The translations under genes were made by a program, and so were the position numbers. A DNA stretch of 64,000 bases from Geosiphon pyriformis (Eukaryota; Glomeromycota; Glomeromycetes; Archaeosporales; Geosiphonaceae), in the NCBI GenBank assembly GCA_016748015.1, contig JAAOMT010000468.1:474998-538997 (forward strand), in the 5' to 3' direction. The notes beneath the pieces were generated by a model. It had not been told where the DNA came from. It ran no database searches and saw nothing but the letters and a program-made list of their open reading frames with translations. Positions 11,764 to 22,858 of the stretch are shown here, piece after piece. Positions within the stretch are counted from its first letter, which is position 1. Every line of letters starts with the position of its first letter.

Positions 11764-14700
11764 CTATACATCTATATGCACAAAAACCAAATTTCCAATA
11801 CCTGAAAAAAATAGACAAAACCTACGAAACCCGAAACCAACTCCAAAAGCCTTAGCTACTCCCAGCAATCTAACCACACCAGCCAAAAACACCTTAGACA
11901 AACCAGAAACTGAAACAGGAGTGAAGCTGTCATGCGGAATCAGACTGTGCTTTTCCATAAACACTCGGTGTCTGGTGCAAACCAATTAAATGTCATCCTA
12001 AAATGCAAGACAGAATGCATACACAAAGCCCACAATCCTTTTAGTACCTTCATTAGAATCATTAAAAACCAAGACAGACTCATAAAACCACTTATCAAAA
12101 ACAAAGCCTTTACACAGAGCAACACCAATTTCAACTTCAGAAACACAAGAAGCCAAAGCCTGTAAGACACAAGAAAAAGAACAAGACAGGCCAGAAAAAG
12201 CCTCCCAAGCTGAAGCATGAGTGCCTGACAAATGAGCACGGCCAACGGCATCCTGGGGACATGAAAAGACGTGATCCGAGATCTCAACATCACCACAGAA
12301 CAGACAGACCACACTGGGGTATCTCCTATCATACAAATGCTTGCGTATAGCAACAGGAAGCCGATGATAGAGAGCCTTCATAAAGTAAGTACAACAGCTA
12401 GCTGTATGCATGCTGGTAAAACCGGATGCCAAGTGAGAATCGGGGTGCTACACCATAAAAGACTTAGACCAATTAATATCAGCGCGCAACCTATCATCTA
12501 CAATATGAGAACCCACTCCAACCTCCCAACGAGCTCGATGAACTGACTGGAAAACATCACGAACAAAGTGTCTAGAATTACCAGAAACTGCCATACCACC
12601 AGCACATAGAAAATGTTCATTGACTAAATGAGATAGGTGCCAAGCAGAAAGAGCAGCATCTTTAGCAAGTGCATCAACACGATCATTGCCTGAGACACCT
12701 AAATGACCCTTCACCTTGACCCAATTCACATCCAAATTTTTCTGACAAATGACAGTAGTAATGTGACGACGCTCAATCCAACAGCGGTTCCTGAAATCTG
12801 GACAAACCAGCGACAATTCCGACCTACACGTATCTAAAACAGCTTGGCTATCCAAGAACAAGTCAACCGAACGAGAAAAAGGAACACACTCAAGGACCAA
12901 AGCTATGGCTTGCAGCTCAGTCAGAGTAGAAGAAACCAAACCAGACACCCCAACACCCAAACCCAAGTTAATGTCCTTAAAAAAAACAGCAACACCCGCC
13001 CTCACGTCAACAGATCCCAGACCAGAAAGAGATCCATCCATATACACAGAAAGGCGGGCAGCTTCAATGGTCAGCAAAGTGTCACGAACCACACCAAAAT
13101 CATGAGAAAAATGAATGTCAGACACAGCATGACCATCTGCCAAAGAAGAACTTGAGGAGAGAGGTACAACACCACCAAGAAAGCGAATGGAGAGATCAAA
13201 CCAGAAAGGGACTGGGCCACGAGGGTCCAGCCTCTTCTAATGCTTGAAGGTTCTCCAACTGAAAACATCACCATTACAGTCACGAAGCTGTTCCATGAAA
13301 GCAATCTCATAACACCTGAGCGAAAAAAAAACAGGAATCATCTAGAACCAAAGACATAGGAGTATCACACCGACAATGAAAAGCACAAGCCAGAGGGCCC
13401 CCCAAAGACAAATCACACCCGGAAAAAATACGGACCACACCAGCCAAAAAATTATTTGAGGGACTAACACCAACACAAGCCAGAAACAGTAAGGGATGAC
13501 GAGGATGCCAGCTGAGAATCTGGAGGTTATGAGACCTATGTGAAAACAAGCAACCCAAGACACTAGTGGAATTTGCAAAAGCAATAATAGAGGCCGATTT
13601 ACTCTCAGCCTGGATTTGTTCGAAAGTCTTTAGATTGTACAGAAAGGGATGATGAAGTGTATCACTGGAGAAATCACATGGCAACCCAGACTTGGACTTA
13701 AAGATCTTGCATACCAAAGTGTCCTATTTACTACAAACACCCAAAGAAATGAAATTGAACTGAGTCCTGTAGCTGATGATAGGGAAAAGAACCACAGACA
13801 CCAAATATGCATACTGTTTGTCCGAAATTGCCTTTCTCAAAACAAGATTCACAAAAAACTGTACATCAGCCTAAGCTTTAGCCAAACTAGACCTCAAAAG
13901 ACCCCCAGAAGACAAAAAAATACCCAAATAGCGATGAGATTCCTCTTTCTTGGCAATAAAAATAGGCACGCCACTGATAGTTAAACGAAAGTCCAATACC
14001 TGACAGTTGATAGAAATGGCTACTGTCTTGTCGTTATTCACAGAAATGTCATTGAACCTGAAAAACTCACTAGCAATATCAAGAATGTGTTGTATAACAG
14101 CCTGGCTACTACCAACCAAAATAGTATCATTGACGAAAGCACCAGCAGTAAGAAACAAAGTTAGTCTAGCACGAGAATCTACTCGGCCTGTTTTAGAAAC
14201 AAAATAAGAATTCAACTTGTAGTCCCATACACTCTCCTGCCTCTTGACCTCGCACAAAAGTAAATCATAAAAAATACGCCAGAGAAGAGGCGAGAAAACT
14301 TCTCCCTGATCCAGCCCATTGTGGACACAATACCCATCAGTTAAACCAAAGTCAGTCATTACTCTGTTGACGTGACCATTGTGAATACTGCCAAAAAATC
14401 TAATAAACCTGTCACACATTTTGATCCTGACCAAACTCCTTCTAAGATGTTTCCAACCAACTGAGTCATAAGCCTTGCACATGTTCTGTAAAACCAGCCA
14501 AAGTTTACGGTTCTTCTTCAAGGCATCCTCAACCACAGAACCGACAGCAAAAATGAGAGACTGCATCATCGTACCTTTCAAAACTGAAAAATTGTCTCCA
14601 CGAAGAACATCAAAAGTGCTGCAAGCCAAAGAGATCCTATCTAAAAGGATTTTGAAGAGAATCTTGTGGGCCGTTTCAATTAAAGCTATAGGACAGGTGT

Positions 14701-16441
14701 TTGTAAGAACTCCCTCCCAATCATATGGTTTAGGAATCATCGAGACCCAAGCTTCCCTCCAAGGCCCAGGAACCAATTTGCCAACCAGACAGAAATTTAA
14801 GAGCACCAAAAGCATATCCAAAACAGATTTGTCACAATGTTTTCACAATTCGTTGGAGATACCAAAAAAACCAGCCGCTTTTCCATTAGGAAGATTTTTA
14901 ACAACAGCTGACAACTCATCAAAACTAATCGAGCACATGACATCAGAGAAAGCACCATCAAACATGTAATTCAGAGGCTGAAATTGATGAACCCAATCCT
15001 TAGAGAAGTCAGACACCACCTCATGTTTTCTGGTCCATCTCTCCATAATTTTGTCCATCTTGGACTTAACCAAATCAGGCTCCAAAATCAACTCTTCTTT
15101 TACAACCAGATGATTTAAGACCACCTTGCAAAAAAGATGCTTCAAAACATTTCTAATGGTGTGACCCTTGTTCAGCTCAAAACTCTCCATTCTTTTACCA
15201 ATAGCCTGCTTGATTGAGGATTCTTCAGCACACTTGGATTCCAAAAATTTCAAAGAGCGGTATGATTTCCTTGCTTTGGCTAGCACAGAATGAATAATAT
15301 CAAAATTAAAACCTGAAAAAAACAGAGACTTAATCTTTGATGCACCAGGAGAGTCAAGTCTGTGCCATACCTCCAACAAAGAAGCAAAACCATTACTTGA
15401 AGCCAAACACGAAGCCTTAACCAACTTAAAAACCAGCAGCTCCAGTTTGTGAAACCTAGAAGAAGTCCTAGTAAACACGCCGTCAAAACCTTTGAACCAT
15501 TTTTTCTTGAATGTACTATCCGCTGAAAGAACCATGATTTTGCGAACAATATCCCACATAGTGTCCACATCTGAAAATCTCACTGCCACATCAAAAGCAT
15601 CTGAGAACATAGAGACATTAGCAGCTGAAGCATCCTTGAACTCCAACCACCTAGCATCATCGGCACCTTTGACGTCAAACTTCTAACAATCTCTATTCGC
15701 CTGCTTGCGAAGAGAATTCAAGCGCATATCCAAGAGCCCGCCCAAACCCAAATTCACTGAAACAGCTTGATGGTCTGTGTCAAAATGCTCACTGACATTC
15801 AAAACCTTATGATGCACTATTGCATTGACAAGACATGAGGAGACAAACACATAATCAATTACTTTCGTAACACCCTTAAAATTTTCCCAAGTGGACATTT
15901 TCGCAGCCGGGCTACCAACTAAAGAATTGACCAGACCCAAATCAAAATATCTTTTGAAACTTGCACTTTTATGAGAACTGTCTTCATTAAAATCACCTCT
16001 GAGAATGACGAAAGAAGATTCATTAACAGCCTTTGCAATAAGAGAATTAATCTCATCAGCCTGAGAAAACTGTACCACCGAAGAAGTACCAGTGTAGAGC
16101 CCCAGAATTGACACTGAGAGCTTATTCTTAAAAAGCAATCTAACAGACAAGAGCCGACCAGGCACTTCAGAAACTCTACACACATGCCTTGCCAAAGAAA
16201 AGTCCATAACAACTGCCACATCAGCACCCAGATAACCAGAATCCAAACCAGAGGAAAACACCCAAACACCATCAAACTTGTTGGCGATCCAGAGACGAAT
16301 CTTATCTCTCAACTTTGTCTCAGTAAAAATAGAAACCAAATTTCCCATGTTCTTGTGCCAACGAACTATATCTTCTTGTTTCGCAGGAATGTTCATGCCT
16401 CGAACATTACACATAGCAACCTTCCAAATCAAACCAGTCAT
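11764..16441 (-). pseudogene. LINE B ORF2 (APE endonuclease, RT, RNase H, zinc finger), inactivated
   Basis: The APE-type endonuclease fills 16441-15683: CNVRGMN, FTETKL, GDFNED, VIDYVF and DTDHQAV give the usual Asn, Glu, Asp and His set. RT spans roughly 15600-13300; its catalytic box reads AFVNDTILVG, so one Asp of FVDD is lost. RNase H (YMDGSLSGLG, LTELQAIALVLE, FLDSQAVLD, VKVKGHLGVSGND) covers 13143-12600, and the finger CLFCGDVEISDHVFSC lies near 12310-12270. In-frame stops include 15683-15685 (TAG), 14843-14845 (TGA at the Trp of NELWKHCD), and TAG at Trp in the KRLDP motif near 13240 and in LVWHPDSH near 12446. One frameshift lies in the T-run near 13320-13330. Confidence 0.88.
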
Positions 16442-17943
16442 TGAGAAGATGAGAAAACCGAAGAACCCAAATCAGAATACAACATATCCAGCCTTGCCAA
16501 AACTGAGCCGATTGATGCATCTAAAGCCATCAACTTTGACTCTAAACCACCAACCTTGGCAGTTAGAACCTTCAAACTACTGGAACCAAAATCAAGATTA
16601 ATATCATCAACAATAGGGCAAAGAGAAGGAGAGGTCACCAACGGAACATCCAGTGCCATATCCAAATCCACGCATGAGGCCAGAGAAGCAGACACAACGG
16701 AATGAGAGGTGAGAAAAAAAGACTCCGAAGATACCACCTCAACACAACTCAGCTTCTTTGCAATGACAGAAACTCGGTCTGTCAAAAACTCCAAAGAGCA
16801 TTCCAAAAATGCCAGCCGACTGTATAAACTAGAGATATTAAAAGGGGAGGATTCTACTGAGGCAGATTCTGCACCGAAACTTGCACCAACAAAAAAAGAA
16901 CCCAAAGAAACCACACGAGAGGAAGTGCTACTAGCAACTTGGGCCCATGTCTTGCCACCAAAGGAAACTGGGTAAGTGATAGGAGCCTGCTTTCTCCTAT
17001 ATACATTAGCCAGACAAACCCGATCCTGAGAAGTTACCACCTGTCTACTGCAAGCACCAGAATTCTTACTCATAGAACAAATATCAGAAACATGACTGAA
17101 TTGTTTGTACACTGTACAACAAGCTAAAGATAGACCAGCCCAATGCAAACTTACACCCTTGAAAACCAGAACCGAACCAATAGCAGCCAACTTGGATGCC
17201 TCACTCTCAAAACAGACCACAGCACACTGATCATGAACATATGAAGATGGATTACAGCCAATAAAACAAGTTTTCCCATCATAAGCCCCCACCAATTCAG
17301 ACAAATCATGGGCAGTGGTGCCAACTGAAAGAGTGTAAAGCAATGCCCAATGCTGATCCCTAAATATCCACGTTTGTTTATCATCAATAGCCTTTGTCAC
17401 ACGAACAGAATCTTTTCCCACCAAAACAGACCATCTAGCTGCGACCAAATCGGCCATCTCCAATAACTCAAATTCTACTAGGGCCTTTTGCCAAAGACCA
17501 ATAAGCTGCATCTTGATTGATACAATTTTTCCAAATTTAGAAAACACTGTCTCAACTGCAGATTTGGGAAGATCAACAGGGATCTCCTTGATTATCACCT
17601 TCTGATCTGAATGACTGTTTACCTTTCTGAGATCATTATTTACCATGATTTTTTCACAGATCACCAACTCTCTGACCTTAACCAAACTAGACTCATTCGT
17701 GAAAGTTGATCTAATGACTCCAGGAAATTTTGAGGGAGTTGAAGCACCCCCAAAACCGTCAATTTTATAAAAAATCTTTTTGATCTTAAATAGCTTATCA
17801 CTATTTAACTTTTCAGGCACAGCTGACAACTCCACATCCAAAGCAAAAGATTTTACTGGCTCGAAACGATGACACTCTAAACCACGTGACTTGGGCGGCG
17901 GCAACTGATTGGACTCAACAAACGTGTAAGGAGGAAGCTTCAA
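16438..17943 (-). CDS. LINE B ORF1, 5'-truncated (RNA-binding gag-like protein)
   Basis: An open frame of 501 codons without internal stops. The N-terminus is missing: the frame opens at the truncation point with no ATG. Near residues 115-190 is an RRM-like fold (VIIKEIPVDLPKSAVETVF, FGKIVSIKMQLIG, QKALVEFE). Near residues 280-295 is a degraded CCHC knuckle in which the second Cys is lost (CTVYKQFSHVSDIC). Next come the family block FGGKTWAQVA and a C-terminal part with weak heptad character that may be coiled coil. LINE ORF1 proteins bind their own RNA; that role is inferred here. The stop TGA overlaps the ORF2 start in ATGA (16438-16441). Confidence 0.8.
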   Translation of the reverse strand: MKLPPYTFVESNQLPPPKSRGLECHRFEPVKSFALDVELSAVPEKLNSDKLFKIKKIFYKIDGFGGASTPSKFPGVIRSTFTNESSLVKVRELVICEKIMVNNDLRKVNSHSDQKVIIKEIPVDLPKSAVETVFSKFGKIVSIKMQLIGLWQKALVEFELLEMADLVAARWSVLVGKDSVRVTKAIDDKQTWIFRDQHWALLYTLSVGTTAHDLSELVGAYDGKTCFIGCNPSSYVHDQCAVVCFESEASKLAAIGSVLVFKGVSLHWAGLSLACCTVYKQFSHVSDICSMSKNSGACSRQVVTSQDRVCLANVYRRKQAPITYPVSFGGKTWAQVASSTSSRVVSLGSFFVGASFGAESASVESSPFNISSLYSRLAFLECSLEFLTDRVSVIAKKLSCVEVVSSESFFLTSHSVVSASLASCVDLDMALDVPLVTSPSLCPIVDDINLDFGSSSLKVLTAKVGGLESKLMALDASIGSVLARLDMLYSDLGSSVFSSSQ

Positions 17944-17954
17944 TAATTAATAAT

Positions 17955-19352
17955 ACAAATTTTTTTACTTAATTTATTAAAAAAATTATTAAAATTATAA
18001 ACAAAATTTTTTTTTTGATAAATTAAATATACAAAGTTTAAAACTTATTTTTTGTTTTACATATTTTAATTTTTAATAATTTTAATTGTATAAACAGAAT
18101 TCTTATTAATTAATATTAATTATTTGAAAATTAATTTATTAATTTAATCCAATTTGGTAAATTTTATTATAGTTTTTTACTATAATTTAATTAATTAATT
18201 ATAATTAAATTAACATAATTTTATTAAACTTAAACAAAACTAAAAATTTTTTTTAATAATTATTATTTAATCTAAATATATATTCAGTTTTTTGAAATTA
18301 TTATTTACCGAAATATTTTTATTAATAGTTAATAATATAATTTTAATCAAACCAAATTTAATAATAAATATAAATTTAATAATTTTCTTAAAATTTTAAA
18401 AAAATGAAAACTTTTTTAAAATTATTTATAAATAAAAATAATTAAAAAATTATTTACACTTTTTTCATAAAATTTTTTTTTTAAAAACCAAATAATTAAT
18501 ATAATAACTTTTGACTTTTTTTAATTATTATAAGAATAGATTAATTAAATTTTAATACAATAAAAAAAGCAAAAAAAAAAAAAATCTTTTTATTCTTAAT
18601 ATTATAACTAATTATATTCAATCAATTTGTTAATATTTATTTATTTTGTTTTAAAAGTATTAATTTAAGAATTTAAGAAAGTTTTGTTTTTATTGTCAAT
18701 TTTAAATTTATTATTTGTCATCATAGATTTTTTAAACTCAAACTTTGTATTGGTTTTTATATTCAAAGATAATAATCTGCTTAGAAAAAGATTTGTTTTA
18801 TTATTAGAATTTTTTTTATCTTTTTTGTATATTATAGCATATGATTATAAATTATATACAGCCAACGTCTAATGGACGGAAATTAGTTGGGCTACACCGC
18901 AAAAAATATATATACAGCTTTTAATAAATTGTTTAATAAAAAATTTGAACATTGAATGATTATATTGTATTTCATTATTCACCGATTTATGTTGTGATTT
19001 TAATTTTTGGAAAAATATTTTTATTGTAATAAATATTCTTGAAATTAACAATACGCATTGAAAAATATTATTATGTTCAAGGTAATAAAGTCTCATTTCA
19101 CAATAATAATAATAATAATAATCAAAGGTAGAATTCAAAATGTATATATATTCTAAAAAAAAAAACATTAAATCAAAAATAACAAAAATGGTTTTGTATA
19201 ATTATAACGGTCTTTGCATATAAATAAACTATCTTTATAGAGCAAAATTTTTGAGGCTTTCCCCCACCACCCTCACGTACTACAAAAGTATCTAAAGCTC
19301 TTTAGTTAAATTTGGTCACTTGCCTGGAGACCTTTTTGTTTCGCTAAATCAT
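17955..19352. other. A/T-rich spacer and 3' flank of the carrier gene
   Basis: 17955-18870 is A/T-only. 18684-18872 has a hydrophobic frame that looks like chance translation of T-rich DNA. An (AAT)n run is at 19100-19125. From about 19190 the composition becomes more mixed, and this part should contain the 3' UTR of the carrier gene. No gene is recognised. Confidence 0.5.
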
Positions 19353-20990
19353 TCAGTTTAGGTGTTTTTGCATCCATCCAGTGACCTGATCGAAAACCAC
19401 CAACAGAATTCCTCCACCAGGGCCAAGACGAAGAACTTTTGGAACAAATCCTTTATAAAGAGCTCGAAACCTGTGAGAAGTGTAAACTTATTATATATTC
19501 TTTAAAGAATACTTTAGTAACTTGATTTAAAAAATAAACATTGAATTTACCCTTCTTCTTGAGCAACAGTTTTAATCGCTGGTAAAGCCCAATTGTATTT
19601 TCGAACAAGTCCGGAATCATTTTGAACTCGTGTTTTTACGACATCAAAAGGAGTGTTTATGATCGTCCCAACGGTTCCTCCGAGTCCACCAGCAATAAAA
19701 TTATTTTTCAATTCATCTTTTTTGGTCTAATGTTAAAATAATTTCATTAAAATATGTTTGTTTTTGATAGATTGTCAATTTATATTTACCTCAGCCTTAG
19801 GAAGGCTTTTTCTAACACTATGAATGACCCCAAAATAACCACCATTCCATGTTGCATGACGCCATATAGTCGCTTCTAGGCCATTGAATAGGGCAAATGG
19901 GCCTATAAAAAGTCATCAAGAATCGAAGGAGAGATTAATATATATATTTTGAAGTTCTCAGATGATTCTATAATTCACCTTCTTGTCGGATAATTTTGGC
20001 TAACGCATCCCAGGTACCACTATATTTTCCCGCCTATTTAGGAGTGGTGAACGATAAACTAGATGTTTTTTTTTTTTAATAAACAAACAAAATCTGATCG
20101 GAATTTATACATTGTTCTTATCCTGAAGACGAATTTTAACAAGTTCAAACGGTACGATTACTATTGCCTCCGTACACCCTGAACTAATGCCTGATGCAAT
20201 TGACATCCCTTGGGACATTTTCGAGGTTCCATAAAACTGCTTCAAGATATTCGAATATTGTTCATTGGCTGAAAATTTTATGGCACGTTTTGGTGCCTCT
20301 ACTAGAATTGGGGGGAGTATACCTCGGTAAAGTCGGCCAAATCTACAATAAAATCATTGAATGATAAAGAATCAGCATAATGAAAAGAAATTCTGGGTTT
20401 GAGGGACTCACCCTTCATTTTTGATGATCTTCTTAAAGCAATCCAAGATCGAAGTATAAGATTCACCAACACCGGTGACCTGTAATTGAAAACGTGTCTT
20501 CACGACTAAAATTCCGGAATGTTAGCGTATAGTATTAATTGAAGGAAAAGTTTATCGACAGAAATGAAAAAAAAAATTATATATAAAGTTACCATCAAGC
20601 GGATACCTGAGAATGAGAAGGAGGATTAAAAAAGAGAGATAAATGGTGAATGATCAGGAATTCAAGAGAATTAAAAAATAGTTAAAAAATTATTCATAAT
20701 GGCCTTATTGTTAAAAACTCACATGATAAGAATTTCGCTTACACCCGCTATTCCACCCGCGGTAAATTGGTACAAGAAAGGAAGCGCTAATAATAATAGT
20801 AATAGTAATAATCAAAAGTAGGGAAATTCTGATGGTAAGTAAAAGGAATATTTTACAAAAGCGAGGTGATACATAATTTATTTTAAAGAAAGTTTATAAA
20901 CGCAAAGATAAACTTGAAGAGCAAGAGGATAATTTGTAAAGTCAATAAAAATAGGGTTAACAAACGTTTGTTTGAAGCGTTGGAAGACAT
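19353..20990 (-). CDS. mitochondrial 2-oxodicarboxylate carrier (Odc1/Odc2, SLC25A21 type)
   Basis: An inner-membrane carrier that exchanges 2-oxoadipate and 2-oxoglutarate, feeding lysine metabolism. Exons on the minus strand are 20990-20966, 20786-20723, 20606-20593, 20505-20412, 20342-20111, 20033-19979, 19902-19790, 19726-19551 and 19470-19353. They total 891 nt (296 residues plus stop), the usual length. All three carrier repeats carry the PxD/E-x-x-K/R signature: YPLDVVKTRFQ, VPFELVKIRLQ and TPFDVVKTRVQ. Subfamily-typical blocks are NKPLPFLYQFTAGGIAG near the start, GLEATIWRHATWNGGYFG in the middle and RLGPGGGILLVVFDQV at the end. The start is the ATG at 20990-20988, the only one upstream that splices into LPFLYQF. 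Exon 3 is only 14 nt and encodes the core of the first signature. It is divergent from the next gene, about 230 bp away. Confidence 0.92.
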
Positions 20991-21217
20991 TCCGGTTTTT
21001 GCATATAAAGTTAGAAACCAAGAAAAAATTTTTCACTGATCAGTGATCATCAAAAAGTGGCGTGATTAGTGATATAGTAAAAGGAGATGATTATCCTTTT
21101 TATCAAAGACGCGACGCTTATTTTGAATGTTATTCGTACAAATCTCTTATCATAAATAGGTTTTACTTTGATTTTGTTACCTTGAAATTTATTTTTCGTA
21201 ATTCCAGTCACTTTAAA
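20991..21217. promoter_or_regulatory. short divergent promoter region
   Basis: Only 227 bp separate the ATG of the carrier (minus) from the ATG of the Spo12-like gene (plus), so both leaders and core promoters must share it. It contains the palindrome TGATCAGTGATCA near 21038-21050. I cannot assign a factor to it. Confidence 0.5.
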
Positions 21218-21569
21218 ATGGCACAACAAGAAGGATCGAAAAACCCTTTTTATGAAACTTCCATTTTTACCACTCAGACAGAACAGTTAACACAGAAAGT
21301 ATCTAAAGGGAATGTGAGTTCTGAAATAAGGACTCCAATTATTAGTTTATACCCACCACCAGTACGTGTGGGGTAAGTAGATAAAAAAAATATTTGATTA
21401 TTTTATAATAACATATAATCTATTAAAAATTATTCGGGTTATAAAACTGAATTTCATATATTGATATTATTTTTGCTTGATCAAATAGAATCCAATCTCC
21501 AACTGACAACATCTTATCTCCTTGTTCGGCAAAATTACAAGCAAAGAAAACCAAAACTTTTAATAAAGC
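21218..21569 (+). CDS. small protein with Spo12-like motif, 3' part lost in assembly gap
   Basis: Exon 1 (21218-21372, starting MAQQEGSKNPFYET) joins exon 2 (21489-21569) through a GTAAGT...TAG intron. Exon 2 ends at donor GTGAGT, and the next exon must lie beyond, in or after the run of N. The joined product is about 78 residues of low-complexity polar sequence followed by QSPTDNILSPCSAKLQAKK. The pattern SPTDN-x-x-SPC-x-x-KL is what I recall for the Spo12 family, small nuclear proteins that promote mitotic exit in yeasts. That assignment rests on one short motif and could be wrong. An in-frame ATG exists at 21062, but 21218 fits better as the start because the extra residues are low-complexity. 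Confidence 0.5.
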
Positions 21570-21636
21570 GTGAGTAAAATTCATATTTGATCGAAAGTTC
21601 AAGATCGAAATATAATATAATTTATTAAGGGATAAT

Positions 21637-21678
<42 letters not shown>

Positions 21679-22289
21679 NNNNNNNNNNNNNNNNNNNNNN
21701 NNNNNNNNNNNNNNNNNNNNNNNNNNNNNNNNNNNNNNNNNNNNNNNNNNNNNNNNNNNNNNNNNNNNNNNNNNNNNNNNNNNNNNNNNNNNNNNNNNNN
21801 NNNNNNNNNNNNNNNNNNNNNNNNNNNNNNNNNNNNNNNNNNNNNNNNNNNNNNNNNNNNNNNNNNNNNNNNNNNNNNNNNNNNNNNNNNNNNNNNNNNN
21901 NNNNNNNNNNNNNNNNNNNNNNNNNNNNNNNNNNNNNNNNNNNNNNNNNNNNNNNNNNNNNNNNNNNNNNNNNNNNNNNNNNNNNNNNNNNNNNNNNNNN
22001 NNNNNNNNNNNNNNNNNNNNNNNNNNNNNNNNNNNNNNNNNNNNNNNNNNNNNNNNNNNNNNNNNNNNNNNNNNNNNNNNNNNNNNNNNNNNNNNNNNNN
22101 NNNNNNNNNNNNNNNNNNNNNNNNNNNNNNNNNNNNNNNNNNNNNNNNNNNNNNNNNNNNNNNNNNNNNNNNNNNNNNNNNNNNNNNNNNNNNNNNNNNN
22201 NNNNNNNNNNNNNNNNNNNNNNNNNNNNNNNNNNNNNNNNNNNNNNNNNNNNNNNNNNNNNNNNNNNNNNNNNNNNNNNNNNNNNNNNN
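21679..22289. other. assembly gap (611 N) flanked by T40 and A48 homopolymers
   Basis: N bases run from 21679 to 22289. A run of 40 T precedes the gap (21639-21678), and a run of 48 A lies shortly after it (22303-22350). The rest of the Spo12-like gene is probably inside. The homopolymers may be real or a product of gap extension. Confidence 0.95.
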
Positions 22290-22302
22290 AGAAACAATAA
22301 AG

Positions 22303-22350
<48 letters not shown>

Positions 22351-22355
<5 letters not shown>

Positions 22356-22858
22356 ATTCGGAATCAGGGTTCAACAATGTGACTATGACGAATTTTTCTA
22401 TATCCTCAAATTGATCTTAATTGTGTGTATGTGTGTGTGTGTGCATACTTCCTTTTTTAAAAGTTTAAACTATCAGAGCTCGAAACTTTCAAAACAAATA
22501 ATAAATTGAATATCATTCCAACTATTTTAAGAGAGATTTGCAAATGAAAAATTTCAAGGCAATTTACTGGAATAGTCTCAGGAAACGAAAATTTGGTTCA
22601 AATTTTTGTTATCACCTTACAAAGTAAATAAAATAAATGATCGATAGAGCTATCGTTAAATTTCTGAACTAATGTACACGTCCAATCAAAATTCTCCAGC
22701 AATTTTTTTAATTACAATAGGTGACACATACACACATATTAACGTGATTATTATTATTATTATCTACTATTTTTTTCCCTTCTCGTTTCTTACAACAACA
22801 ACAAAAAAATAGGAAGCTCAAATTCACAACTTTTTCTTTTTGAAGGATTTTTAGGATA
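22351..22858. other. upstream region of the Lhs1-type gene
   Basis: Between the poly-A run and the chaperone ATG. It holds a short (TG)n tract at about 22421-22443 and a (TTA)n tract near 22748-22762. The last 100 bp should contain the promoter and leader. I do not see an unmistakable unfolded-protein-response element. Confidence 0.45.

Larger units (their letters stand above)
11622..17943 (-). mobile_element. LINE copy B: nearly full-length, 5' end truncated within ORF1
   Basis: The 3' end is a T run (poly-A tail on the sense strand), followed on the minus strand's upstream side by the 3' UTR with the conserved motif (11726-11745), then ORF2 and ORF1. The 5' end stops inside ORF1 at a point corresponding to about 540 bases after the ORF1 start in copy E. 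TAATTAATAAT occurs on both sides (11611-11621 and 17944-17954), a plausible 11-bp target-site duplication that would set the borders exactly. Domain order (ORF1; endonuclease, RT, RNase H, zinc finger) fits the Tad/I group of non-LTR retrotransposons. Confidence 0.9.

Noticed and set aside
13071-13310. 79-codon hydrophobic minus-strand ORF in LINE B
   Set aside because: It is out of frame with the conserved ORF2 reading on either side of the frameshift and has no counterpart in other copies.
18870-18905. Possible tRNA fragment near the GGACGGAAATTAG sequence
   Set aside because: No paired acceptor stem, anticodon arm or complete B box could be drawn.
18684-19168. Hydrophobic ORFs on both strands next to the carrier gene
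   Set aside because: Composition follows the A/T-rich DNA (Phe, Leu, Ile, Tyr runs); no domain and no supporting splice structure.
21599-22377. Two long minus-strand ORFs across the N run
   Set aside because: They consist of undefined residues and poly-Lys/poly-Phe from homopolymers; there is no real coding sequence.
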